DNA of 64,000 bases from Streptomyces musisoli. Lineage in GTDB: Bacteria; Actinomycetota; Actinomycetes; Streptomycetales; Streptomycetaceae. Made by a program: the position numbers and the translations under genes. The notes beneath the pieces were generated by a model that was not told the DNA's origin, searched no databases, and saw only the letters and a list, made by a program, of their open reading frames with translations. Position 1 is the stretch's first letter. Every line of letters starts with the position of its first letter. Location: positions 1 through 64,000 of the forward strand of contig NZ_JAERRH010000022.1 in the NCBI RefSeq assembly GCF_016741855.1. The letters are read 5' to 3'. This document shows positions 28,010 to 35,227 of this stretch, in pieces.

Positions 28010-29245
28010 TTGAACATGCGGCCTGTATCGGGGGCGTCGACTCAGGGGCGGCGAGGCCGTAGGGGACTGGCAGTCATAGCCGGCGCCCTGGTGCTGTCGC
28101 TCGCCGCCTGCGGCGGAGGCGGGGACTCCGACTCCGGGAGCGGGAACGGCAAGGGCAAGGGCAAGGGCGGCGAGCAGGGCGGGCAGTCCACGGCTGTCGT
28201 CAGCATCGCGCCCAAGTCCGGTGCCACCGGCGTCGACACCAGCGGCGCGCTCAAGGTCGGCGTCGCCCAGGGCAAGCTGACCGAGGTCACCGTCACGGAC
28301 GAGAAGGGTGCGAAGGTCGAGGGGGCCATCACCGGGGGCGGTACGTCCTGGACGCCGTCGACCCATCTGGCCGCCGCCACCAAGTACTCCGTGCACGCGG
28401 TCGCGAAGGACTCGGAGGGCCGTGAGGCCGCCGAGGACGCCGGCTTCACCACGCTCACGCCGAAGAACACCTTCGTGGGCTCCTTCACCCCCGAGGACGG
28501 CTCCACCGTCGGCGTCGGCATGCCGTTCTCCATACGCTTCACGCGGGGCATAACCAGCCCGGACGCGGTGGAGAAGGCCATCCGCATCAAGACCGAGCCG
28601 GCCGTCGACGTCGAGGGCCACTGGTTCGGCAACGACCGCCTGGACTTCCGCCCCGAGAAGTACTGGAAGGCCGGCACCAAGGTCACCGTCGACCTCGACC
28701 TGGACGGCGTCGAGGGCCGCGACGGCGTCTACGGCGAGCAGCGCAAGACCGTGAAGTTCACCATAGGCCGCAACCAGGTCTCCGTCGTGGACGCCGAGAA
28801 GCACACGATGAAGGTCACCCAGGACGGAAAGGTCGTCAAGACCGTCCCGGTCACCACCGGCAAGCCCGGCTACGACACCTGGAACGGCCAGATGGTCATG
28901 AGCGAGAAGCTCACCGTCACCCGGATGAACGGCGAGACCGTCGGCTACGGCGGCGAGTACGACATCAAGGACGTCCCGCACGCCATCCGCCTCACCACCT
29001 CCGGCACCTTCATCCACGGCAACTACTGGGGTGGCGACGTCTTCGGCAACTCCAACGCCAGCCACGGCTGTGTGGGCCTGCGCGACGTGCGCGGCGGCTA
29101 CGACAGCGGGGTCCCGGCGGCCTGGTTCTTCAACCACTCGATGGTCGGTGACGTGGTGGTCGTGAAGAACTCCCACGACCGCACGGTCGCCCCCGACAAC
29201 GGCCTCAACGGCTGGAACATGTCCTGGGCCGACTGGAAGAAGTGA
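28010..29245 (+). CDS. Second lipoprotein L,D-transpeptidase (YkuD)
   Basis: 411 residues. Lipobox AVIAGALVLSLAAC (Cys near 36) is followed by a Gly/Ser/Lys linker (GSGNGKGKGKGGEQGG), Ig-like domains and a YkuD domain with HGNYWGGDVFG and NASHGCVGLRDV. It shares with the upstream paralogue the blocks HWFG(K/N)DRLDFRPE and GGEYDI. TTG 28010 has GGGGAG 6-7 bases upstream and is preferred; ATG 28016 is two codons later. TTAATAT at about 27948-27954 may be the -10 of its own promoter. Role: 3-3 cross-linking of peptidoglycan. Confidence 0.92.
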   Translation: MNMRPVSGASTQGRRGRRGLAVIAGALVLSLAACGGGGDSDSGSGNGKGKGKGGEQGGQSTAVVSIAPKSGATGVDTSGALKVGVAQGKLTEVTVTDEKGAKVEGAITGGGTSWTPSTHLAAATKYSVHAVAKDSEGREAAEDAGFTTLTPKNTFVGSFTPEDGSTVGVGMPFSIRFTRGITSPDAVEKAIRIKTEPAVDVEGHWFGNDRLDFRPEKYWKAGTKVTVDLDLDGVEGRDGVYGEQRKTVKFTIGRNQVSVVDAEKHTMKVTQDGKVVKTVPVTTGKPGYDTWNGQMVMSEKLTVTRMNGETVGYGGEYDIKDVPHAIRLTTSGTFIHGNYWGGDVFGNSNASHGCVGLRDVRGGYDSGVPAAWFFNHSMVGDVVVVKNSHDRTVAPDNGLNGWNMSWADWKK

Positions 29246-29261
29246 GTCCGACCGACGTAAA

Positions 29262-29294
29262 GGGCCCGGTGCTGTGAGGAACGGCACCGGGCCC
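29262..29294 (+). terminator. Terminator after the L,D-transpeptidase pair
   Basis: A perfect 11-bp stem (gggcccggtgc / gcaccgggccc) with an 11-base loop, 17 bp after the stop and 31 bp before the enoyl-CoA hydratase start. Confidence 0.85.
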
Positions 29295-29325
29295 AACGCC
29301 GTTAGTCGCCGTTAACCTGACTTCC

Positions 29326-30093
29326 ATGACCGTCACTCTGGAAGTCGCCGAAGGCGTCGGCACCCTGAGGCTGAACCGGCCGCCGATGAACGCGCTGGAC
29401 ATCGCCACCCAGGACCGCCTCAAGGAACTGGCCGAGGAAGCCACGCGCCGCGCCGATGTGCGCGCCGTGGTGATCTACGGCGGTGAGCGGGTGTTCGCGG
29501 CGGGCGCGGACATCAAGGAGATGCAGGACATGGACCACGCCGCGATGGTCCAGCGCTCCCGCGACCTCCAGGACGCCTTCACCGCCGTGGCCCGCATCCC
29601 CAAGCCGGTCGTCGCCGCCGTCACCGGCTATGCCCTCGGCGGCGGCTGCGAGCTGGCCCTGTGCGCCGACTACCGCATCGCCGCCGACAACGCCAAGCTC
29701 GGCCAGCCCGAGATCCTGCTCGGACTGATCCCGGGCGCCGGCGGCACCCAGCGGCTGCCCCGGCTGGTCGGCCCCTCCAAGGCCAAGGACCTCATCTTCA
29801 CGGGCCGTCAGGTCAGGGCCGCCGAGGCGCTGGCGATCGGCCTGGTGGACCGGGTCGTCCCCGCCGCCGAGGTGTACGAGGAGGCGCACGACTGGGCCGC
29901 GCGGCTCGCCCAGGGCCCGGCGATCGCGCTGCGCGCGGCGAAGGAGTCCGTCGACACCGGCCTGGAGGCCGACATCGACACCGGGCTCGCCGTCGAACGC
30001 AACTGGTTCGCGGGCCTGTTCGCCACCGAGGACCGCGAGCGGGGCATGCGCAGCTTCGTGGAGGAAGGGCCGGGCAAGGCCAAGTTCCTCTGA
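29326..30093 (+). CDS. Enoyl-CoA hydratase/isomerase family protein
   Basis: 255 residues, normal length for the crotonase family. The first block is VGTLRLNRPPMNALD. FAAGADIKEMQDMD and GYALGGGCELALCADYRIAA build the oxyanion hole. GQPEILLGLIPGAGGTQRLP carries the catalytic Glu (in PEILLG) and a conserved PGAGGTQ. These features fit a true enoyl-CoA hydratase (fatty-acid beta-oxidation) rather than a CoA hydrolase. ATG 29326 has no strong ribosome site and follows the terminator closely, so the gene may have a short leader. Monocistronic by spacing. Confidence 0.92.
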   Translation: MTVTLEVAEGVGTLRLNRPPMNALDIATQDRLKELAEEATRRADVRAVVIYGGERVFAAGADIKEMQDMDHAAMVQRSRDLQDAFTAVARIPKPVVAAVTGYALGGGCELALCADYRIAADNAKLGQPEILLGLIPGAGGTQRLPRLVGPSKAKDLIFTGRQVRAAEALAIGLVDRVVPAAEVYEEAHDWAARLAQGPAIALRAAKESVDTGLEADIDTGLAVERNWFAGLFATEDRERGMRSFVEEGPGKAKFL

Positions 30094-30189
30094 CCCGTCA
30101 ACCGCGTGAACTTCTCGCGACTCCCGAGGGTGGACTTGCGCCTGACGTGTCGTCTCCTCAGGGTCCCCCGATGGGGCGTTTTATGGGAG

Positions 30190-30208
30190 CCTTAAGACAA
30201 CCTTAAAT
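30190..30208. promoter_or_regulatory. Direct repeat CCTTAA x2, 11-bp period
   Basis: CCTTAA at 30190-30195 and again at 30201-30206, in an unusually AT-rich stretch between the hydratase and the anti-sigma ATPase. A helical-turn period suggests a regulator site. ACCTTAAAT recurs at about 31224, directly before the deacetylase-like gene. Confidence 0.35.
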
Positions 30209-30392
30209 CTGTGGTGTCGAGGGAGCCTGGCGCTTGCCCCGAAGTGGGCCGTCGCCGCAGATCAGCCGTGCTGGGCCGGACATCGACATGCCATCGGCAT
30301 ATGCCGGGCGACCGGCGTGGCATGGGGGCGCACGGGGGGCGCATTCCTTCGGAACGCCCCCCAAGACGGCTCCGGACGGCCATCATGGGGGC

Positions 30393-30896
30393 ATGGCGGG
30401 GCTGGAGGGCATCGAACAGCCGCGGGGACACAGCCGTGCAGCCGCGGCACGCTGGTCGCCCGCGGTCGAGGACGAACAGGCGCTCAAGGCGCTCGAACTG
30501 TTCGGCAACCCGACGGAGGCGGAGGTCCCGCTGCCGTCCCGCCCGGAATCCGCGGCCACGGCCCGCCGGCTCGCCCAGGTCGTCGTCCTGCGTACCTGGC
30601 GGCTCACCCCCAAGCTGGCCGAAGACGCCGTCTTACTCGTGTCGGAACTCGTCGGCAACGCCGTACGGCACACCGGCGCCCGCGTCTTCGGCCTGCGGAT
30701 GCGCCGCCGCCCCGGCTGGATCCGGGTCGAGGTCCGGGACCCCTCGCGCGGGCTGCCCTGTCTGATGCCGGTACAGGAGATGGACGTCAGCGGCCGCGGA
30801 CTGTTCCTCGTGGACAAGCTCTCCGACCGGTGGGGTGTGGATCTGCTGCCGCGCGGCAAGACCACCTGGTTCGAGATGCGGGTCGCCGACCGCTAG
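30393..30896 (+). CDS. ATP-binding anti-sigma-type protein (HATPase_c_2)
   Basis: 167 residues from ATG 30393. An N-terminal extension (1-45, Ala/Arg-rich) precedes the GHKL domain: RPESAATARRLAQVVVLR, N-box LVSELVGNAVRHTG, G1 VRDPSRGLPCLM, and G2 DVSGRGLFLVDKLSDRWG. GKTTWFEM closes the domain, as in RsbW-type kinases. Unlike the paralogue at 5030 it stands alone, with no HTH/DUF397 partner. It lies upstream of a 100-bp tandem repeat. Role inferred as control of a sigma factor or anti-sigma antagonist. Confidence 0.88.
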   Translation: MAGLEGIEQPRGHSRAAAARWSPAVEDEQALKALELFGNPTEAEVPLPSRPESAATARRLAQVVVLRTWRLTPKLAEDAVLLVSELVGNAVRHTGARVFGLRMRRRPGWIRVEVRDPSRGLPCLMPVQEMDVSGRGLFLVDKLSDRWGVDLLPRGKTTWFEMRVADR

Positions 30897-30919
30897 GACC
30901 TGCCGCCTGGACCGCCACA

Positions 30920-31197
30920 CGCCCCGAAGCCACGCGGAGCTGCCCGGCCCGCCCCTTCGGAGCGCTGCCGCATGACCGGAGCCGCGCGGAACCGCCCAGC
31001 CCTTCGGGGCGCCGGCGCGCGACCCGAAGCCCCGCGGAGCTGCCAGGACCGCCCCTCCGGAGCGCTGCCGCATGACCGGAGCCGCGCGGAACCGCCCAGC
31101 CCTTCGGGGCGCCGGCGCACGACCCGAAGCCGCGCGGAACTGCCCGGCCCGCCCTTTCGGGGCGCTGTCGCGCGACCCGAAGTCGCGCCGATTCGGG
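30920..31197. repeat. Tandem repeat block: 100-bp higher-order unit of two ~50-bp monomers
   Basis: Monomers run A1 (30920), B1 (30969), A2 (31018), B2 (31069), A3 (31118) and a partial A4 (31171). A 48-bp B stretch is identical at 30971 and 31071. Most full monomers contain cccgaag-like and cttcggg-like arms, so each could fold as a hairpin. The block fills the 335-bp gap before the deacetylase-like gene. Short in-frame stretches exist but nothing convincing as a gene. Confidence 0.85.
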
Positions 31198-31231
31198 CTA
31201 ATAGCCGGTTTTTCGGTCAACTCGACCTTAA

Positions 31232-32041
31232 ATGGTGCGGGTGACCTCCACCCCCCGCCGCGACGTGCTCCGTGCCGGCGCCGGGATCGTCGTCGGCGGT
31301 GCGCTCGCCGCCGGGTGCGGCACCGGCCAGGCCGCCCCACCCCCCGCCGCGGTCTCCACGCCCACCTCCACGCCCGCCTCCGCCCCCACCTCCCCCTCCG
31401 TATCCCCGTCCGCCGCCCCCGCCCCCCGCGCCTACCCCGGCCTGCCCGCCCAGATCACCCACGGCCCGCGCTCCCGCCCCCGGGTGGCCCTCACCTTCCA
31501 CGGCCAGGGCGACCCCGCTCTCGCCCACACCCTGCTCGCCACGGCCGAGCGGCACGGCGCCCGGCTCACCGTGCTCACCGTCGGCACCTGGCTGGACGAG
31601 CACCCGGATCTCGCCCGCCGCATCCTCGACGGCGGCCACGACCTCGGCAACCACACCCAGCGGCACATCGGCATCAACACCCTGCCCGAGGCGGACGCCC
31701 GCAGGGAGATCACCGACTGCGCCCAGCGGCTGAGGCGGCTCACCGGGTCCATCGGCACCTGGTTCCGCCCCTCCCGCGCCCCGGCCGCCTCCCCGCTCGT
31801 CGCCGGACTGGCCCACACCGCCGGCTATCCGCACGTGCTGTCGTACGACGTCGACTCGCTCGACTACACCGGCCCCGGCGCGGCCGCCGTCACCCGCAAG
31901 ATCCTCGCCGAGGTGCGCAACGGATCGGTGGTGAGCCTGCACTTCGGATATCCGGACACGGTCGCCGCCCTTCCCGACGTCCTGACCGAACTCGGCCGTC
32001 GCGGACTGCGCGCGGTCACCACCACGGAGCTGCTGAGCTGA
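31232..32041 (+). CDS. Tat-type lipoprotein with polysaccharide deacetylase (NodB) fold
   Basis: 269 residues. The signal has twin Arg (RRDVLRAGAGIVVGGALAAG) and a lipobox Cys at about residue 29, suggesting a Tat-exported lipoprotein. A Pro/Ser/Thr linker (30-70) precedes a NodB domain: VALTFHGQGD where active enzymes have TFDDG, HDLGNHTQRHIGI (His-x3-His metal ligands present), then WFRPSRAPA and SLHFGYPDT. The usual metal-binding Asp pair of motif 1 is replaced by His-Gly, so activity may be altered or lost. The stop overlaps the next start by one base (TGATG). ATG 31232 has no ribosome site and may be leaderless; GTG 31241 is possible. Confidence 0.82.
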   Translation: MVRVTSTPRRDVLRAGAGIVVGGALAAGCGTGQAAPPPAAVSTPTSTPASAPTSPSVSPSAAPAPRAYPGLPAQITHGPRSRPRVALTFHGQGDPALAHTLLATAERHGARLTVLTVGTWLDEHPDLARRILDGGHDLGNHTQRHIGINTLPEADARREITDCAQRLRRLTGSIGTWFRPSRAPAASPLVAGLAHTAGYPHVLSYDVDSLDYTGPGAAAVTRKILAEVRNGSVVSLHFGYPDTVAALPDVLTELGRRGLRAVTTTELLS

Positions 32042-33228
32042 TGCGAACCACGAAAGCCGCCCGCCTGCTGGCCGCCGGTGCCGCCGTCACCGCCCTCACG
32101 CTGCTCTCCGCGTGCGGCGGCGGACCGGACGGCCACGAGAGCGAGGCCCACGTCAGCAAGGCACCCGTACAGCCGCGGGTGAAGGAGCCGCGGGTGAACG
32201 TGCTGCCCGGGATGCCACCGGTCGACGACCCGGCCGACCTGTACTCCGCCGACCGGCCGAACCGGCTCTCGCCCGTGGTCGAGGACTTCCCCTCCCGGGT
32301 GTACGTCCCCAACACCAACTCCGACACGGTCACGGTCATCGACCCCGCGACCTACCGGGTCGTCGAGACCATCCGGGTCGGCCGCCAGCCCCAGCACGTC
32401 GTGCCGTCCTGGGACCTGAAGACCCTCTGGGTCAACAACGACCTCGGCAACACGCTCACCCCGATCGACCCGCGCACCGGCAGGGCCGGCGCGCCGGTCG
32501 AGGTGCACGACCCCTACAACCTCTACTTCACGCCCGACGGCAAGTACGCCGTCGTCATGGCCTCCATGGACCGCCAACTGGTCTTCCGTGACGCGCACAC
32601 CATGAAGGTCGTGAAGGCCGTCCCGGTCAGCTGTTACGGCGTCAACCACGCCGACTTCTCGATCGACGGACGGTACTTCATCGTCTCCTGCGAGTTCAGC
32701 GGCGAGATCCTCAAGGTCGACACCGCCGCGATGAAGGTCGTCCGCCAGGAGAAGCTGCCCCTGCACGGCGCCATGCCGCAGGACGTCAAGATCTCCCCGG
32801 ACGGCAGGCTGTTCTACATCGCCGACATGATGGCCGACGGGGTGTGGATCCTCGACGGCGACAAGTTCACCCGGCCCCGGTTCCTCGCCACCGGCAAGGG
32901 CGCCCACGGCCTCTACGTCAGCCGCGACTCCCGCGAGATGTACATCTCCAACCGCGGTGAGGGCACCGTCTCCGTCTTCGACTTCACCCGCGACCGGCTC
33001 ACCAAGAAGTGGCGGCTGCCCGGCGGCGGCAGCCCCGACATGGGCGGTGTCTCTGCCGACGGCAAGGTCCTGTGGCTGTCGGGCCGGTACAACTCCGAGG
33101 TCTACGCCATCGACACCCGCACCGGCGCCGAACTGGCCCGGATCAAGGTCGGCAGCGGCCCGCACGGCCTCGCCGTCTACCCGCAGCCCGGCCGCTACTC
33201 GCTCGGGCACACCGGCATCTTCCGCTGA
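32041..33228 (+). CDS. YncE-like seven-bladed beta-propeller lipoprotein
   Basis: 395 residues. Lipobox TALTLLSAC (Cys near 25) is followed by a linker and YVTN/YncE beta-propeller blades: VYVPNTNSDTVTVIDPATYR, LWVNNDLGNTLTPIDPRTGR, EFSGEILKVDTAAMKVV, YISNRGEGTVSVFDF and GRYNSEVYAIDTRTG. Such extracytoplasmic propellers bind ligands or partners and have no fixed enzymatic role. Translation is coupled to the deacetylase-like gene by a TGATG overlap, so the two lipoproteins probably act together at the cell surface. The gene ends 7 bp from a convergent GNAT gene. Confidence 0.9.
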   Translation: MRTTKAARLLAAGAAVTALTLLSACGGGPDGHESEAHVSKAPVQPRVKEPRVNVLPGMPPVDDPADLYSADRPNRLSPVVEDFPSRVYVPNTNSDTVTVIDPATYRVVETIRVGRQPQHVVPSWDLKTLWVNNDLGNTLTPIDPRTGRAGAPVEVHDPYNLYFTPDGKYAVVMASMDRQLVFRDAHTMKVVKAVPVSCYGVNHADFSIDGRYFIVSCEFSGEILKVDTAAMKVVRQEKLPLHGAMPQDVKISPDGRLFYIADMMADGVWILDGDKFTRPRFLATGKGAHGLYVSRDSREMYISNRGEGTVSVFDFTRDRLTKKWRLPGGGSPDMGGVSADGKVLWLSGRYNSEVYAIDTRTGAELARIKVGSGPHGLAVYPQPGRYSLGHTGIFR

Positions 33229-33235
33229 GCCGCCG

Positions 33236-33955
33236 TCAGGACCCCGCTTCTGGATCGCGCCCGGCCGGGCGGTGCGGCACCGTGGCCCCGGGCCGGCCCG
33301 AACCGGAGGAAGGACCCCGGCCGGCCGGCGCGAGCAGCAGCGCCTCCGCGCCCACCGGACGGTAACCGGCCGCCTGGAACGCCCGGAGGCTGCGGGCGTT
33401 CCCCGGGGCGATCTGCGCCCACAACGGCTCCGGGGCGAGCTGCCGGGCGGCGGTCGCCAGCAGCCGTCCCAGCCCCCGGTGGCGGGCGTCCTCGTCCACC
33501 TCGACCGACACCTCCAGCCGCCCCGCGACCCCGCGGCCCATGACCAGCACCCCGCCGTCGGCGGTCCAGGCGCGCACGTCGTCCCGCCTGCGGCGGGCGT
33601 AGGCGATCCGGGGACGGTCCGCGTCCTCGATCTCCCGCAGCGCGAGCGGCGGCCCGCCCGGCAGCGGGTCGCCCACCAGCACCGCGTCGACGGTCTCGGC
33701 CCGGCGGCCGGTCCGGTCCAGCAGGGCGGTCAGGAAGCGCGGGTTCAACGTCGCCGCCAGGGCGTCGCAGTCCGTGCCGCGCAACGTCCTGCGGACCCAC
33801 TCCGGGTCCTCGTCGACGAAGACCACCGAGTGCGCGGTGAAGGCCAGCACCCCGGCGTCCCGCGGCGAGGGCTGCGCAACGACCGTCGTCCCGCCGTCCG
33901 CCGGCGGGAAGACACCGGCCGTCGCCGCGTCGAGAATGTCCCGCAAGGTCGCCAC
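33236..33955 (-). CDS. GNAT family N-acetyltransferase
   Basis: 239 residues from GTG 33955 (GAGGAG 5 bases upstream). The N-terminal ~120 residues are a Streptomyces-specific lead domain (TLRDILDAATAGVFPPADGG, VVFVDEDPEWVRRTL). The GNAT fold follows: SVEVDEDARHRGLGRLLATA gives the acetyl-CoA loop (R-x-x-G-L-G-R), and GNARSLRAFQAAGYRPVG is the closing motif. The substrate is unknown. Homologues can acetylate small molecules or proteins. Longer upstream starts would enter another frame and lack a ribosome site. It converges on the propeller gene with a 7-bp gap and no clear terminator. Confidence 0.85.
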   Translation of the reverse strand: MATLRDILDAATAGVFPPADGGTTVVAQPSPRDAGVLAFTAHSVVFVDEDPEWVRRTLRGTDCDALAATLNPRFLTALLDRTGRRAETVDAVLVGDPLPGGPPLALREIEDADRPRIAYARRRRDDVRAWTADGGVLVMGRGVAGRLEVSVEVDEDARHRGLGRLLATAARQLAPEPLWAQIAPGNARSLRAFQAAGYRPVGAEALLLAPAGRGPSSGSGRPGATVPHRPAGRDPEAGS

Positions 33956-34167
33956 AGCCGCTCCTCGAGTCTCCACCCACTGGAAGGCACAGACTTCCAG
34001 ACATGACCGAAGACGGCGCCTGCCGTCGTGAACCGGCAGCCCGCCCCGCCGCACGCCGAGGACCTCGCCTGGGTGGCCGCGGCACTGCGGGCTCGCACGG
34101 GCCGTTAATCTGACCAGCGACAGTACGTCGGCACGGCATCAGAAATACGAACAAAAGGGGCGGATCG

Positions 34168-34380
34168 GTGGCGGACATCGAGGAAGCACGCAAGCAGTTC
34201 CAGCGGATCGACGCGGACGGTGACGGGTTCATCACCGCGGCGGAGTTCAAGTCCGCCCTGGCGCAGGAGGGTGACTGGAACGTCACCGAGACGGTCGCCG
34301 AGGCCATCATCCGGACCCGTGACCTCAACGGCGACAAGGTGCTGTCGTTCGACGAGTTCTGGACCTACCTGAACAAGTGA
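34168..34380 (+). CDS. Small EF-hand calcium-binding protein
   Basis: 70 residues with two EF-hands: loop 1 DADGDGFITAAEF (residues about 14-26) and loop 2 DLNGDKVLSFDEF (about 51-63). Both carry Asp at positions 1, 3 or 5 and Glu at 12, so both should bind Ca2+. There is no signal peptide, hence cytosolic. GTG 34168 lies behind AAAGGGGCGG. Calmodulin-like proteins of this size are found in several Streptomyces; CabC-like members are linked to aerial growth, but this one is not assigned. Confidence 0.92.
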   Translation: MADIEEARKQFQRIDADGDGFITAAEFKSALAQEGDWNVTETVAEAIIRTRDLNGDKVLSFDEFWTYLNK

Positions 34381-34386
34381 CCCCAT

Positions 34387-34432
34387 GACGGCGGGGGCGC
34401 CGGCCCCGGGTGGGCCGGGCGCCCCCGCCGTC
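34387..34432. terminator. Bidirectional terminator between EF-hand and ABC ATPase genes
   Basis: A perfect 14-bp stem (gacggcgggggcgc / gcgcccccgccgtc) with an 18-base GC-rich loop, between convergent stops at 34380 and 34439. Confidence 0.85.
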
Positions 34433-34438
34433 GTGCCG

Positions 34439-35227
34439 TCACCCGCCGGGCCGGATGCGCACGCTCCAGCGGCCCTCGTGCCGCTCCAGCGTCAGTGGCA
34501 GGTCGAAGCACTTGCCGACCTGGTCGCCGGTGAGCACCGACTCGACCGGCCCCGAGGCCAGCACCCGCCCCGCGCGCAGCAGCACGGCATGCGTGGTGCC
34601 CGCCGGCAGTTCCTCCAGATGGTGGGTGACCAGCACCGTCGCCAGCGCGGGACGGTCCGCCCGCAGCTGGTGGAGTGCCTCGATCAGCTGCTCCCGGCCC
34701 GGCAGATCCAGACCGGTCGCCGGCTCGTCCATGAGCAGCAGCCGCGGCTCGGGCATCAGGGCCCGCGCGATCAGCGTCCGGCCGCGCTGCCCCTGGGAGA
34801 GCGTCGGCCAGCGGGCGTCCCGGAACGCGCCCAGTCCCAGCGTGGCCAGCAGCGCCTCGGCCCGCTCCACCTGCTCCGGGGTCGGCCGCCGGCGCGGGAC
34901 CGGCTCGATGGAGTTCGTCACCCCGGTGAGCACCACGTCCCGCACCCGCAGCGGCGAGGTGAGCGGATGGCGCGGGTCGACGTGCCCCACCTGGGCGCGC
35001 AGCTCGCGCAGGTCCACCCGGCCCAGCCGGCGCCCGAGCACCTCCACCGAGCCCCGCGTCGGATGCACCAGCGCGCCGAGCAGCCGGAGCAGCGTGGACT
35101 TGCCCGCGCCGTTGGCCCCGAGCAGCGCCCAGTGCTCGCCGGCCCGGACGGTCAGGCTCACCTCCTGGAGCAGGGACGTGCCGTCCCGGACGACATGCAC
35201 GTCCCGCGCACGCAGCACCTCGGTCAT
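34439..35227 (-). CDS. ABC transporter ATP-binding protein
   Basis: 262 residues from ATG 35227. Walker A is GANGAGKST (near 40), the Q-loop region is VGHVDPRHPLTS, the signature is LSQGQRGRT, Walker B is RLLLMDEPATGLD and the H-loop is LVTHHLEE. The signature (LSQGQ) and overall shape match the ModF/YlqF-like group of iron or molybdate-type ATPases. No cognate permease is nearby, so the substrate is unknown. The start overlaps the leuA stop by 4 bases (ATGA), so it is coupled to leuA translation, an uncommon pairing. Confidence 0.9.
   Translation of the reverse strand: MTEVLRARDVHVVRDGTSLLQEVSLTVRAGEHWALLGANGAGKSTLLRLLGALVHPTRGSVEVLGRRLGRVDLRELRAQVGHVDPRHPLTSPLRVRDVVLTGVTNSIEPVPRRRPTPEQVERAEALLATLGLGAFRDARWPTLSQGQRGRTLIARALMPEPRLLLMDEPATGLDLPGREQLIEALHQLRADRPALATVLVTHHLEELPAGTTHAVLLRAGRVLASGPVESVLTGDQVGKCFDLPLTLERHEGRWSVRIRPGG

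Noticed and set aside
30920..31197. CRISPR array or phage att site in the repeat block
   Set aside because: The repeat units touch each other without variable spacers and no Cas or integrase genes are near.
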